Below, piece after piece: positions 36,786-45,953 of a stretch of 64,000 nucleotides of DNA. The position numbers and the translations under genes were made by a program. The stretch's first letter is position 1, and every line of letters begins with the position of its first letter. The stretch is from Legionella sp. PC997 (GTDB taxonomy: Bacteria; Pseudomonadota; Gammaproteobacteria; Legionellales; Legionellaceae): assembly GCF_014109825.1 (NCBI RefSeq), contig NZ_CP059576.1:2568001-2632000 (forward strand), written 5' to 3'. Below the pieces are notes generated by a model, which was not told where the DNA came from, made no database searches, and worked only from the letters and a program-made list of their open reading frames with translations.

Positions 36786-37097
36786 TTATCGAGTTTCAAA
36801 ATAATTAGTATCCAATGGGTAACAAATCCAACTCAACGTTGAGCCGATGTAATTTACTTCAAGTGTCGTATGATTCAAGGCAGATAATTCAGGTTGCTTG
36901 TCCATATAGCATACCTGCCGTGCTCCATTTAAATTGACATAATAATATGATTTAGTCGATTTATAATCATTAGGTACATAGTAAACATCACCTTGTTTTT
37001 CCAAAAAAATAGGAGTACCGGTAATTACAATTTTACTAGCATGGGAAACCACGTTGATCATCGTTAAAGAAAAAATAAATAAGAATAATTTTTTCAT
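36786..37097 (-). CDS. Small secreted protein of unknown function
   Basis: The 103-residue protein has a signal peptide (MKKLFLFIFSLTMINVVSHA) and a short mature domain with two Cys residues and Tyr-rich strands. AAGGAGTG precedes the ATG. I recognise no family. It lies between the hybrid kinase and the alcohol dehydrogenase. Confidence 0.7.
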   Translation of the reverse strand: MKKLFLFIFSLTMINVVSHASKIVITGTPIFLEKQGDVYYVPNDYKSTKSYYYVNLNGARQVCYMDKQPELSALNHTTLEVNYIGSTLSWICYPLDTNYFETR

Positions 37098-37166
37098 AAT
37101 AATTTCACTCCTTGAAATGAACTTAAATGATCCTGATTAAGTATAGGACAATAAATTCACTTAATA

Positions 37167-38180
37167 TCATTGCATTACGATGACGGAGCGGAATCGAGCT
37201 TTATTGGACATCATATCGTTAAAAGCTTTTTCCGCTTGTGCAAGTGAATATGTTTGAATCATGGGACGAATTCCGGTCAATGCACAAAACTGTAATGTTT
37301 CTTCTATATCTATTGCACTACCAGATGGCCAGCCTTTAATCGATCGATTATTACCAATAAGCTGAGTTGAAATAACTTCAATTGGATCATTAGAGGCTCC
37401 CACAATAATAAGCTCTCCTTTATTTCCTAAAGCATTAATTAAAGGAGTAATTGATTTTCCACTAGGAGCAGTAGCCAGAATAACTCGAGCACCGCCTAAT
37501 TTTTGTAACTCGAGAACGACATCTTGCTCATCAGAATTTAAATAAATATGAGCACCTAACTTTTTAGCAAGTGTTTCTTTGTCAGCACCTGAAGAAAGAG
37601 CAACTGTTTTAAATCCTATTTTATTAGCAAATTGAATTGCTAGGTGCCCAAGGCCCCCTACTCCTTGTATTGCCACTAAATCACCCGCACGAGCAACGCT
37701 ATGTCGCAGTGCATTAAATGTTGTTATCCCTGCACACATTAATGGTGCCGCTTCAGCAAAAGAAAGCTCATCGGGAATCGATGCCAGGGCTTCCACAGGA
37801 GCTATCATATATTGTGCATAGCCACCATCATAATGTAATCCGGTAATCTGATGATGTTCACAGAGAATAAAATCACCATGTCGACAAGGGAGACATTGTC
37901 CACAACGTGCTCCAGCCCAACCGACGCCAACCCTTTGGCCTGGTTTCCATTTGGTGCAATTCGGCCCAATTTCGTCGATTATCCCAGCTATTTCATGCCC
38001 TGGAATTCTAGGTAATTGAAGATCCGGCCATAAATTTTCTTTCACAAATAGATCTGAATGGCATACCCCACATGCTTCAACTTTAATACGTACTTGATTT
38101 GCTTCCGGCTTTACTAAGTTTTTTTCAACAGTTTCCCATTCTCCAGATTGATTCACCTGAACTGCGATCATTCTTTTCAT
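37167..38180 (-). CDS. Zinc-dependent alcohol dehydrogenase (AdhP-type)
   Basis: The 337-residue protein belongs to the medium-chain dehydrogenases. Catalytic-zinc motifs are CGVCHSDL and GHEIAGIIDEIG. The structural zinc Cys are in CGQCLPCRHGDFILC. The NAD-binding signature is GVGGLGHLAIQFA. It should oxidise primary alcohols or reduce aldehydes with NAD. The length suits ethanol-active AdhP. The ATG at 38180 has an alternative Met three residues in. Confidence 0.92.
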   Translation of the reverse strand: MKRMIAVQVNQSGEWETVEKNLVKPEANQVRIKVEACGVCHSDLFVKENLWPDLQLPRIPGHEIAGIIDEIGPNCTKWKPGQRVGVGWAGARCGQCLPCRHGDFILCEHHQITGLHYDGGYAQYMIAPVEALASIPDELSFAEAAPLMCAGITTFNALRHSVARAGDLVAIQGVGGLGHLAIQFANKIGFKTVALSSGADKETLAKKLGAHIYLNSDEQDVVLELQKLGGARVILATAPSGKSITPLINALGNKGELIIVGASNDPIEVISTQLIGNNRSIKGWPSGSAIDIEETLQFCALTGIRPMIQTYSLAQAEKAFNDMMSNKARFRSVIVMQ

Positions 38181-38426
38181 TGCTCATATCCTTATGCCAG
38201 TCAAAAATGGATGGCTACCTTGCAGGTTAAAGCCCTACTCTCCTGATTGTAGACAATTCATGCAGAATTTCACGATGAACATCTATTTCGCATATATTTA
38301 TAGCGAATTATCCCTAAAATCTAAGAAAAATTTGAGCGCGGATTTTTAGATGTTTTACCCCTTGAGAAGGATTATAATGCTTAAATATGCTTGAATGACA
38401 ATTGCTTACTTCGATACGGGAATATT

Positions 38427-39596
38427 ATGAATACTCTGGATTGGCTAACAAAACTTATCGCTTTTGATACGACCTCACGCAATTCCAATTTATCCCTAAT
38501 AGAAACGCTAGCTAATGCATTAAATGATTATCATATTAATCCCATTTTAATTCATGACAATAAAGGTCTTAAAGCAAATTTACTTGCAACCCTCCCTGAT
38601 CGGCATGGTCACCTCGATGGGGGTCTTATTTTGTCTGGCCATACCGACGTAGTACCCGTGGATGGACAATCATGGGATAGCCACCCATTTCAAGCAACGC
38701 TCAAAAACGAGAAAATATATGGTAGGGGAGCGTGTGATATGAAAGGATTCATTGCTGTAGTTATGACTCTCATTCCACAGTTGAGGGCGCTTAATCTCGA
38801 TTTTCCCATACACTTCGCTTTTTCTTACGATGAAGAAATTGGTTGTCTTGGCGCGCCAAGCCTTATTGAGAAAATGACTCATTTAAATTATAAACCCAAA
38901 GCATGTATCGTAGGTGAACCAACCTCAATGCAACCGGTGATCGGGCATAAAGGCATACAATGCTATCGCTGCCAAATTCACGGAGTGGCGGCCCACTCTT
39001 CACTCACCCCTCAGGGATGTAATGCGATAGAACATGCTGCATCATTCATTACTTATCTTCGCCATATGGCGGATCAGTTCAAAACTCAAGGACATCATGA
39101 TACCACTTACGATGTACCCTACACTACAATTTCCACCAACCTCATTCAGGGTGGAAATGCTTATAATACAATTCCCAGCCTGTGTGAATTTGTTTTTGAA
39201 ATTAGAAACTTAGTGGCAGATAACCCAGAACAACTATATCAACAAATCATGAATTACCTAAATGCCCAACTAATTCCTGCTCTACATAAAGATCAAGTGA
39301 GCGCACATCTGAGTCTAGAAACACTCGCTAAAGCACCAGGACTGGATACACCCTTATCGGAACCTGTTGTGCGTGTTGCCCAGGCCATTTGTAAGACCGA
39401 AGAACAATTAAAAGTCGCTTATGCTACAGAAGCAGGATTATTTCAACAAGCAAAAATACCCACGATTGTTTGTGGCCCCGGTAGTATTGAACAAGCACAT
39501 CGTGCTAATGAATTCGTGGAACTGGAACAATTAAATCGATGTGAACAATTTATTCTCAAACTGGTACAATCACCTTTTCTTAGACGCTCTGTATAA
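38427..39596 (+). CDS. argE: Acetylornithine deacetylase ArgE
   Basis: The 389-residue protein is an M20 metallopeptidase-family enzyme. LSGHTDVVPVDG, GRGACDMKGF and DEEIGCLGA hold the di-zinc ligands, and GHKGIQCY and CGPGSIEQAHRANE are the ArgE-type later motifs. It frees ornithine from N-acetylornithine. The start at 38427 gives the normal N-terminus MNTLDWLTKLIAFDTTSRN. A weak ARG-box-like sequence (TGAAT half only strong) lies at 38390-38407, with a TATAAT at 38373. It is four bases from the following gene. Confidence 0.93.
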   Translation: MNTLDWLTKLIAFDTTSRNSNLSLIETLANALNDYHINPILIHDNKGLKANLLATLPDRHGHLDGGLILSGHTDVVPVDGQSWDSHPFQATLKNEKIYGRGACDMKGFIAVVMTLIPQLRALNLDFPIHFAFSYDEEIGCLGAPSLIEKMTHLNYKPKACIVGEPTSMQPVIGHKGIQCYRCQIHGVAAHSSLTPQGCNAIEHAASFITYLRHMADQFKTQGHHDTTYDVPYTTISTNLIQGGNAYNTIPSLCEFVFEIRNLVADNPEQLYQQIMNYLNAQLIPALHKDQVSAHLSLETLAKAPGLDTPLSEPVVRVAQAICKTEEQLKVAYATEAGLFQQAKIPTIVCGPGSIEQAHRANEFVELEQLNRCEQFILKLVQSPFLRRSV

Positions 39597-39600
39597 AAAA

Positions 39601-40326
39601 ATGATAATTCTATATATCCCATTCCATGAACATAATGATCTCGTTTCCAACGCAATCCATTGGCAAAAAACACTTAAAGATCAAAAAATACTCATCTTAC
39701 AACATGGCAATCCAATCAATTATAAATCCATAAAGCAGGAGCAGCTCACCATTTATATACTTGCACATGGGGTTGATTATTTATTAGAGAATTTTCATTT
39801 GGCCAGCACTTATCCTATTAGCAACCAAACATCCTACTTGAGTATTGATAAAATAGCAGATCGTTTTAATTGTGATTTTGTCTATGTACATTCTAAAGTT
39901 AATGATATAAAGCTTTATTTTTGCAACAATCAAGGCAATCAGAAAGCTATAGCAAAACAATTTCACAAAAATTTACTCTTATTTGACGCAAATATTAGTT
40001 ATTATACTGGCACTCTTTTTAGTCCTTCCGAGAATAATAAAAAGTATTCTTTTTATCAGGGTCAATGGTACACCAGTTCAACTGTACGGGAAACTTTATA
40101 TAAAGAATCTTGTAATGATCCAGACGAAAAAATAAATATAAAAATCCAAACTATGCTCAATTTTTTTTCAGAGGCCAAACAAAAGCGCATTGATTTAATC
40201 GTTCAAAGGCGAAAAAAAGCATATCATGAACTATTGATGCAAAAGAGAAACAAAGAGTTGGAAAATCAAAAGCTAAATAATGAAGAAATGAACGATAGAG
40301 GAGACCACCTTCTGTCCTTAGGATAG
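39601..40326 (+). CDS. Paralogue of the 2720 protein; possible clan-CD cysteine peptidase
   Basis: The 241-residue protein starts at ATG 39601, four bases after argE, where MIILYIPF aligns with VLFIPF of the paralogue. The GTG start at 39541 would overlap argE and is not used. LTIYILAHG (H56) and IKLYFC (C108) give the His-Gly and Cys ends of two strands, the arrangement of clan-CD peptidases such as C80 and caspases. The tail (about 175-241) is Lys/Glu-rich and helical. Co-transcription with argE is likely from spacing. The catalytic proposal is inference from pattern; no family was recognised by name. Confidence 0.6.
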   Translation: MIILYIPFHEHNDLVSNAIHWQKTLKDQKILILQHGNPINYKSIKQEQLTIYILAHGVDYLLENFHLASTYPISNQTSYLSIDKIADRFNCDFVYVHSKVNDIKLYFCNNQGNQKAIAKQFHKNLLLFDANISYYTGTLFSPSENNKKYSFYQGQWYTSSTVRETLYKESCNDPDEKINIKIQTMLNFFSEAKQKRIDLIVQRRKKAYHELLMQKRNKELENQKLNNEEMNDRGDHLLSLG

Positions 40327-40439
40327 CCTAGGATATTGATAATTTAGCGAAGTTGAGAAATCATTCAACCTAGTGTTTTCAGGGTAAAAATTAACCACGT
40401 AATGCCAAACATACAATTGGCATATATGTTCTAACTCTA

Positions 40440-43136
40440 TTAAAATAACATGGATAAACCAAAAGTAAGCGTATTTTCACTGGCCTCCTGCCCTAAACTG
40501 TTAAGAATCGTTTTATAAGAACCATAGGCTTGCTCACGCTCAAATTCAACGGTAAGATTTAAACCTGGGGTTAAGCGATAATAAGGTCTGATCACATAGC
40601 GCATTTGATTTAATCCGCTTCCAACTGCTCCATCTACCGTTTTAGTGGCTAGAATACTACGGACACCTAAACGCAAAAAGAAATTATTCGTTATTTGTGT
40701 ATCTCTAGATAATTCCAAATCGAATTTAGCACTTCCCTTGTAGTAATAGTTACGTAGATTGGTCGCAATAAAATAAGGCATAATCCCTTCTACACCAATA
40801 CCTGGTTGCCAATAAGGTGAAACAGCCGGTCGATTAAAATAATTTGCCCCGCCTTTTATTGCCCAAAATTGACTGATTTGATGCCAGTAAAAAATGTCTA
40901 TATCTGCATTTTCCACCTCTCCTTCACTAAGTTCCGCATCATTGGCAAATAACTCTAACTTATTATAATCGGGCCCATATAAGCCAAGATAGGTCAACCG
41001 TTGGACATTATTGAAAGGATCTTCGCCAATATCAAGTGAACTAGCAAAATAAAATCGTGCATGATGACCTGCAGGATGAGAAATTAAAGACTTGTTTATT
41101 GGAACGAGTTCATCGACTCTAACAATCGGTCTATTATAATAACCAGTCTTTGCAATTTCGTATTCGGGCTTTTTAAGTCCTTTTGCTACTTCTAAAATCG
41201 TTTCATATTGAAAAGCTCGTGCCATTCCGGCCATCATATGATAGAGATGATGGCAATGAAAAAACCACTGACCACTCGCATCGGTGTCGAAGTCTGCTAC
41301 CGCAGTAGCGCCGGGTGGAACATTAATGGTATGTAATAAAGGGTCATAAGCCCCATGGCCATTACGCAGTATAAACCAGTGACCATGAATGTGCATGGGA
41401 TGGCGCATCATAGAATTATTGGTAAAAATAATTCGATAACGCTTCCCAGGTTCAATTAAAATGGGTTTGGCTCTGTATTCAGGCAATCCATTAATAAACC
41501 ATATAAAACGGTCCATATACCCAAATAATTCCATCCGAATAACCCCATCCACGCTTCGGTTTGGGTTATTGGTTTTTACAGCAGCTTTTAAATCTTGATA
41601 TTTGGTTCCTAGTGTCTTAGAAGATGTTTTTTTATCTATAGGAGTTATGGCATCTCCAATAATGGTTGACTCTAAAGGCATACTCATGGGTTTATCCATG
41701 GCCATCTCCCCTTCCATACCCATTGAGGTCTTATCAATGTCAGAGAAGTTCCTCAGCGGATGCCCCATAGATGACATATCCATAGATGACATATCCATAG
41801 ATGACATATTCATTGAATGGTCCATCGGCATCCTATTTTTTTCCATTCCCTGCATCTTAGATTCTGTTTGCCCATGCTTCATCCTGGCATGCGATGACAT
41901 CGAATCATGATTCATCCCTGACATCATCATATTAGCCATCATTTGGCGTGTAGTGGGCTCAGGTTCGGGAAAAGGAGGTATTGCTTTATAATCTATGGCT
42001 TGGTTAAATGATGTGACTAAAGCGCCAACCGCTGCTCCTACAGTATCAATAGATTCAGCATAAATAATATGAGGCGTATTTTTTTTAATCGCGACCAGAA
42101 CATCATATGTTTCTCCAGGAGCAATATCAAAACTTTTCAGCGTAAAAGGCTTAACATCATTGCCTTGCACATGCATCATTTTCATTGTTGTATCATGAAT
42201 TTTCACCCGAAAAATGGTACTGGCACCAGCACCAATAAATCGAAGACGAACAACATCGCCCACCTTAACCAGCGCCTTCCAGGGATTGGTTTTAGGGTGA
42301 CCATTCAATAAAAACGCGTCATAGGCTACATCGCTGATGTCATAAATGCTCATACGCATTTGCTGCATCATTTTATAGTCATTCATAAGGGCTTTGCGCT
42401 CCTTAACATTAGCTCTACGATAATCGTGAATAAATTTAGCTAAGGAAGGCTGCAGGGGAAGGTTTGGTGAAAAATAATCCCCATCCTTCTTTAAATTAGC
42501 AAAAATTTGGTTGGCGGGATAATTGCTCCAATCCGATAAAACAACCACATAATCCCTAGTATAAGAATAAGGAACCGGTGTTTTTGGAGCAATGAGAAAC
42601 GCCCCATAAAGTCCTTCTTGTTCTTGCACATCTGCATGGGCATGATACCAGTAGGTCCCTGCTTGATGAAGTGTGAAGCGGTAATGGAACACTCCGCCGG
42701 GTGGGATCGCTTTTTGACTAATATTTTCCACTCCATCCATTTGCCAAGGTACAAGAAGCCCATGCCAGTGAATTGATGATCCCTGATCTAATTTGTTGTA
42801 AACGTTGATCCTAACGTGTTCTCCTTCCTTAAAATGAAGTGTCGGTGCTGGAATTTGATTATTTACAGAAATAGCGCGTCTCATCTTCCCTGCATAGTTC
42901 ACCATTTTATACTCTATCACTAAATTGATAGTACGCTCTTTATTGACAGCGGGAAGCATAGCCCCATGAATTACTTTTTTTCTTATGTCTTTTTTTATCT
43001 TAGAGGGAATATTTGGGGTTGATAAAGTGATGCTGGGTGGTGCATTCGTATGATGTTCATGTTGTGCTAATAAAAAACTAGGAAATAAAAATAGAACAAA
43101 TGAAACAATGATTAATTTTAAATCTCTTCTTGGCAT
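40440..43136 (-). CDS. CopA multicopper oxidase fused to a CopB outer-membrane domain
   Basis: The 898-residue protein has a signal sequence (LIIVSFVLFLFPSFLLA). Three cupredoxin domains carry the copper motifs SIHWHG, WYHAHADVQ, HPMHIHGHWF and FHCHHLYHMMAGM (HCH..H....M, type 1 copper). A Met/His-rich insert (about 415-500) binds or carries copper. After about residue 690 comes a full CopB-like barrel (ARFYFASSLDIGEDPFNN, GIGVEGIMPYFIATN, final strand TLTFGLSMLF). CopA and CopB are normally separate neighbours. Here the frame is continuous. The role is periplasmic copper oxidation and resistance. ATG 43136 follows AAGGATA by nine bases. Confidence 0.88.
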   Translation of the reverse strand: MPRRDLKLIIVSFVLFLFPSFLLAQHEHHTNAPPSITLSTPNIPSKIKKDIRKKVIHGAMLPAVNKERTINLVIEYKMVNYAGKMRRAISVNNQIPAPTLHFKEGEHVRINVYNKLDQGSSIHWHGLLVPWQMDGVENISQKAIPPGGVFHYRFTLHQAGTYWYHAHADVQEQEGLYGAFLIAPKTPVPYSYTRDYVVVLSDWSNYPANQIFANLKKDGDYFSPNLPLQPSLAKFIHDYRRANVKERKALMNDYKMMQQMRMSIYDISDVAYDAFLLNGHPKTNPWKALVKVGDVVRLRFIGAGASTIFRVKIHDTTMKMMHVQGNDVKPFTLKSFDIAPGETYDVLVAIKKNTPHIIYAESIDTVGAAVGALVTSFNQAIDYKAIPPFPEPEPTTRQMMANMMMSGMNHDSMSSHARMKHGQTESKMQGMEKNRMPMDHSMNMSSMDMSSMDMSSMGHPLRNFSDIDKTSMGMEGEMAMDKPMSMPLESTIIGDAITPIDKKTSSKTLGTKYQDLKAAVKTNNPNRSVDGVIRMELFGYMDRFIWFINGLPEYRAKPILIEPGKRYRIIFTNNSMMRHPMHIHGHWFILRNGHGAYDPLLHTINVPPGATAVADFDTDASGQWFFHCHHLYHMMAGMARAFQYETILEVAKGLKKPEYEIAKTGYYNRPIVRVDELVPINKSLISHPAGHHARFYFASSLDIGEDPFNNVQRLTYLGLYGPDYNKLELFANDAELSEGEVENADIDIFYWHQISQFWAIKGGANYFNRPAVSPYWQPGIGVEGIMPYFIATNLRNYYYKGSAKFDLELSRDTQITNNFFLRLGVRSILATKTVDGAVGSGLNQMRYVIRPYYRLTPGLNLTVEFEREQAYGSYKTILNSLGQEASENTLTFGLSMLF
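41765..41809 (-). repeat. Three 15-bp tandem repeats inside the copper oxidase gene
   Basis: CCATAGATGACATAT occurs three times in a row. On the coding strand each unit encodes five residues of the Met-rich stretch (MDMSS repeated). It could vary in copy number without a frameshift. Confidence 0.85.
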
Positions 43137-43517
43137 ATCACTGTATCCTTGATGATTATGTTCCATTTTTCTTTTGGTGATAACGTCTTTCACAGATACT
43201 CACTTATCTCAGTGATGATATGATAGGCGGTAATTATTTTATTTGATTGAAGATCTTTATCGAACCAATTTTCTATAAAAATCACTTTTTTTACCATAGA
43301 CTTATGTTTATAAGCAAATGAATATGAATTGGTTGCCAATTCAAGTATATCCTACATGCAAACTCTTCTTGGACTCGCTTCAAACACAGCCCTGACTCGC
43401 TTAGGGGATACTAACCCAGATAAAGTGTATGTGCATATGTTAAAAAAAATTGGGGGCGGTGGCTTAGAAACTAAAGTAGTTTAGAAATAAACCATCTTCA
43501 TTTTCTTACATTGATTT
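43137..43517. other. Intergenic region with a doubtful 42-codon frame
   Basis: The sequence between the copper gene and the tRNA is AT-rich near 43200-43330. From 43356 to 43484 (plus strand) an ATG opens a 42-codon frame reading MQTLLGLASNTALTRLGD and ending GGGGLETKVV. It has no clear ribosome site and no recognised family. It may be a remnant. Nothing else is seen. Confidence 0.35.
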
Positions 43518-43593
43518 TGGTAGGCCGTATAGGGTTCGAACCTATGACCAAGAGATTAAGAGTCTCCTGCTCTACCAGCTGAGCTAACGGCCC
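43518..43593 (-). tRNA. tRNA-Lys (anticodon CUU)
   Basis: The minus strand folds as a full cloverleaf of 76 bases. The acceptor GGGCCGT pairs with ACGGCCT (one G-U pair). The D-arm contains AGCTGGTAGA, the anticodon stem GGAGA pairs with TCTCT around the loop CTCTTAA (anticodon CUU, reading AAG), and the T-loop is TTCGAAC. The 3' CCA is encoded. No att-like repeat or integrase is beside it. Confidence 0.95.
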
Positions 43594-43799
43594 TTATAAA
43601 TGGAACGGTTAACATTAGATTATTAACTGTTAAAATACTAGCTGATATTGATAAATTTTCCAACTACTTGAGAGACCATATCAAACAACATGTTTCCTAG
43701 ATCTTATACGAACTCGAAGAGAAGCAAGGGAATCCCGCAGACTTGCCACGGGATGAGGATTAGGGTCCCACACATTAATCAGCAAAGCTCTATTTACGC

Positions 43800-45029
43800 T
43801 TAACTCGGAGACTCTACAGGATAGAGCTTTGGGAGGGAATATTTTTCTCGATACGCAAGGAATAGAAAACCGAGAACACCCATTGCCAGAGTCACAGGGA
43901 TAACCCCTATTCCATAAACAAAGGCTCCTGCTTCACGAATACCCCCATTTTCATTGACTACAAAACCTATAATCGTGTGGAACGCATAACCAAAAATCAT
44001 GATTATCATATTCGCGATTGCCGTAGTGAGGCCAGCAAGATGCTCTGGAACATAGGTAGACACCTTATAAATAGCCAGAATCTGATAAGCACAACACATT
44101 CCGACCAATATAAAAGACATCGTGATACTGGATACATTTAACATACCTGTAACAAGCGCAGTAAAAATTAGACACATCGTTATTCCTGCTGCGATGATTG
44201 TACCTAGGTAATATCCTGATTTTTCGGCAATCAAACTTAAAACTGGGGAGCCAAAACACATTCCTATAAAAATCATTGAAGGTAAATAGTTTGCTTTTGA
44301 GGCATCCAAACCATATACCTGTTTTAAAAAACCAGAGCCCCAGACATCAGAAAAACCTTCAAGAGGGCCTAACATAAACCCTGCAAAACAGCACATAAGA
44401 ATTACTTTTTTGTTGGTAAAAACTGTTTTGATGTTAGCAAGAACGGATGTATGAAAAGTTGGTTTCTCATCAGGGACAATAAAATAAGTTACACAAGCAA
44501 GGACGAGGCCAAGAGCAATAAATACTTCAACGACCATTTTATAACCCACAGCATGACACATATAACTAACAGGACCGCCACCATAAACAGCACCTATAAG
44601 CCCGATCATTACTGAAAAACTAAGCATTCGAGAAAAGTGCTGCTCTTTAAATGTCATACGTATTATTTTAAATGTTCCCAAAATTGCCGCGGAGGACCCT
44701 ATACCAATAAGCGCTCTTCCTATAAGTGGATACATCCAATGATCCGCAAAGATAAGCGGCAACAAGCCAATAACTGGAAGCAAAATGCATAAAGTCATTA
44801 CTTTTCTCGGCCCAAAACGATCCAGCATAATACCGATTGGCAAATGCATTAAAGAGTAGCCAAGATAATAAACCCCAGAAAATTGCCCAAATACTGTCGC
44901 ATCAATATGGAATTGCGAAGTAATATCATCCATCATAATATTGGGCATAACCCTAAGAACATATTGATATGCATAAAATATTGACGCAATAAGCCAGACA
45001 AACCAGGCAACAACTCTTGATGTAGACAT
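43800..45029 (-). CDS. Major facilitator superfamily transporter
   Basis: The 409-residue protein has about twelve hydrophobic helices and the MFS loop motif GIMLDRFGPRKVM between helices 2 and 3. The remainder fits an anion/sugar-phosphate or amino-acid type carrier but the substrate cannot be read. The start at 45029 follows GAGGA. An Lrp-type regulator is divergent 204 bases away, which suggests an amino acid or related ligand. That link is inference. Confidence 0.88.
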   Translation of the reverse strand: MSTSRVVAWFVWLIASIFYAYQYVLRVMPNIMMDDITSQFHIDATVFGQFSGVYYLGYSLMHLPIGIMLDRFGPRKVMTLCILLPVIGLLPLIFADHWMYPLIGRALIGIGSSAAILGTFKIIRMTFKEQHFSRMLSFSVMIGLIGAVYGGGPVSYMCHAVGYKMVVEVFIALGLVLACVTYFIVPDEKPTFHTSVLANIKTVFTNKKVILMCCFAGFMLGPLEGFSDVWGSGFLKQVYGLDASKANYLPSMIFIGMCFGSPVLSLIAEKSGYYLGTIIAAGITMCLIFTALVTGMLNVSSITMSFILVGMCCAYQILAIYKVSTYVPEHLAGLTTAIANMIIMIFGYAFHTIIGFVVNENGGIREAGAFVYGIGVIPVTLAMGVLGFLFLAYREKYSLPKLYPVESPS

Positions 45030-45233
45030 ATAAATCCTCAAAAAACAAGCAGCTAATAGAAGCACTTTGATTACAACCTATGCATTAGAAAATCATTTTA
45101 ATGCATTTGTTTTGAAATTTTATTGCAAATATAGGGAATTATTTCGATTATTTGGATTTTAATTTTAAATTATTAACATTTATTGGATAAAAATGCTAAT
45201 ATTTAAAATATTCATGTTATTTTTAAAAAATTT

Positions 45234-45701
45234 ATGGATCGTACTGATAAAAAAATATTAGATATCCTGCAGTCGAATTGTCAAATTAACAATCAAGAGC
45301 TTGCCGATATGGTAGCGTTATCCCCCTCTCCTTGCCTTCGTCGCGTCAAATTATTAGAAGATAATGGTTATATTAAGAAAAAGGTTGCTCTTCTTGAGCC
45401 CGAAAAATTGGGTTTAAAGTTATCTGTGATTGTGTTAGTTGGATTAAATAGCCACCAACCCGCAGTCATGAGTCAATTTGAGGAAGCAGTTCGTTTTCTA
45501 CCGGAAGTAGTACAGTGTTATTTAATAACCGGCCAATCTGCAGATTACGTTTTAAAAGTAATCGTACCGGATCTCAACGCATACCAATCGTTCTTATTAG
45601 ATAAATTGACACGTATCAATGGGGTGACGAGTGTACAATCAAGCTTTATATTAAGAACTATTTGTGAAACAACCACACTTCCACTCGATCATCTCGATTA
45701 A
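45234..45701 (+). CDS. Lrp/AsnC-family transcription regulator
   Basis: The 155-residue protein has the Lrp layout. An N-terminal winged helix-turn-helix (MDRTDKKILDILQSNC...NQELADMVALSPSPCLRRVKLLEDNGYI) precedes a C-terminal ligand-binding RAM domain (VIVLVGLN..., VVQCYLITGQSADYVLKVIV). Members sense amino acids. It is divergent from the MFS gene and may control it. No strong ribosome site precedes the ATG. Confidence 0.93.
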   Translation: MDRTDKKILDILQSNCQINNQELADMVALSPSPCLRRVKLLEDNGYIKKKVALLEPEKLGLKLSVIVLVGLNSHQPAVMSQFEEAVRFLPEVVQCYLITGQSADYVLKVIVPDLNAYQSFLLDKLTRINGVTSVQSSFILRTICETTTLPLDHLD

Positions 45702-45953
45702 ATTGTTCCTCTATGCATTTTGGAAGAATTAAAAGAGATATATTCACCAACTTACTTTTTAAAAGTGTTATAGTTTTCTACTTAACCAATTGAAAATTAA
45801 AATTTTCTCATAATTAGCTCTCCTCATATTCCCAAGTTATATAATTTAAGGTAATACTTAATTCAAAGCTTCATTGTGTATTTATAAAAAAGAGCAGGTA
45901 GCAGGTGTTCGCTGTTTTAAACTGCATACTTGTCATTGGTAAAAGGAAATAAA

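Noticed and set aside
38390-38407. ARG box upstream of argE
   Set aside because: Only the TGAAT half is good; the second half lacks ATTCA, so it is listed as weak in the argE entry and not as a site.
43518-43593. Genomic-island attachment site at tRNA-Lys
   Set aside because: No integrase gene and no direct repeat of the tRNA 3' end was found in the window.
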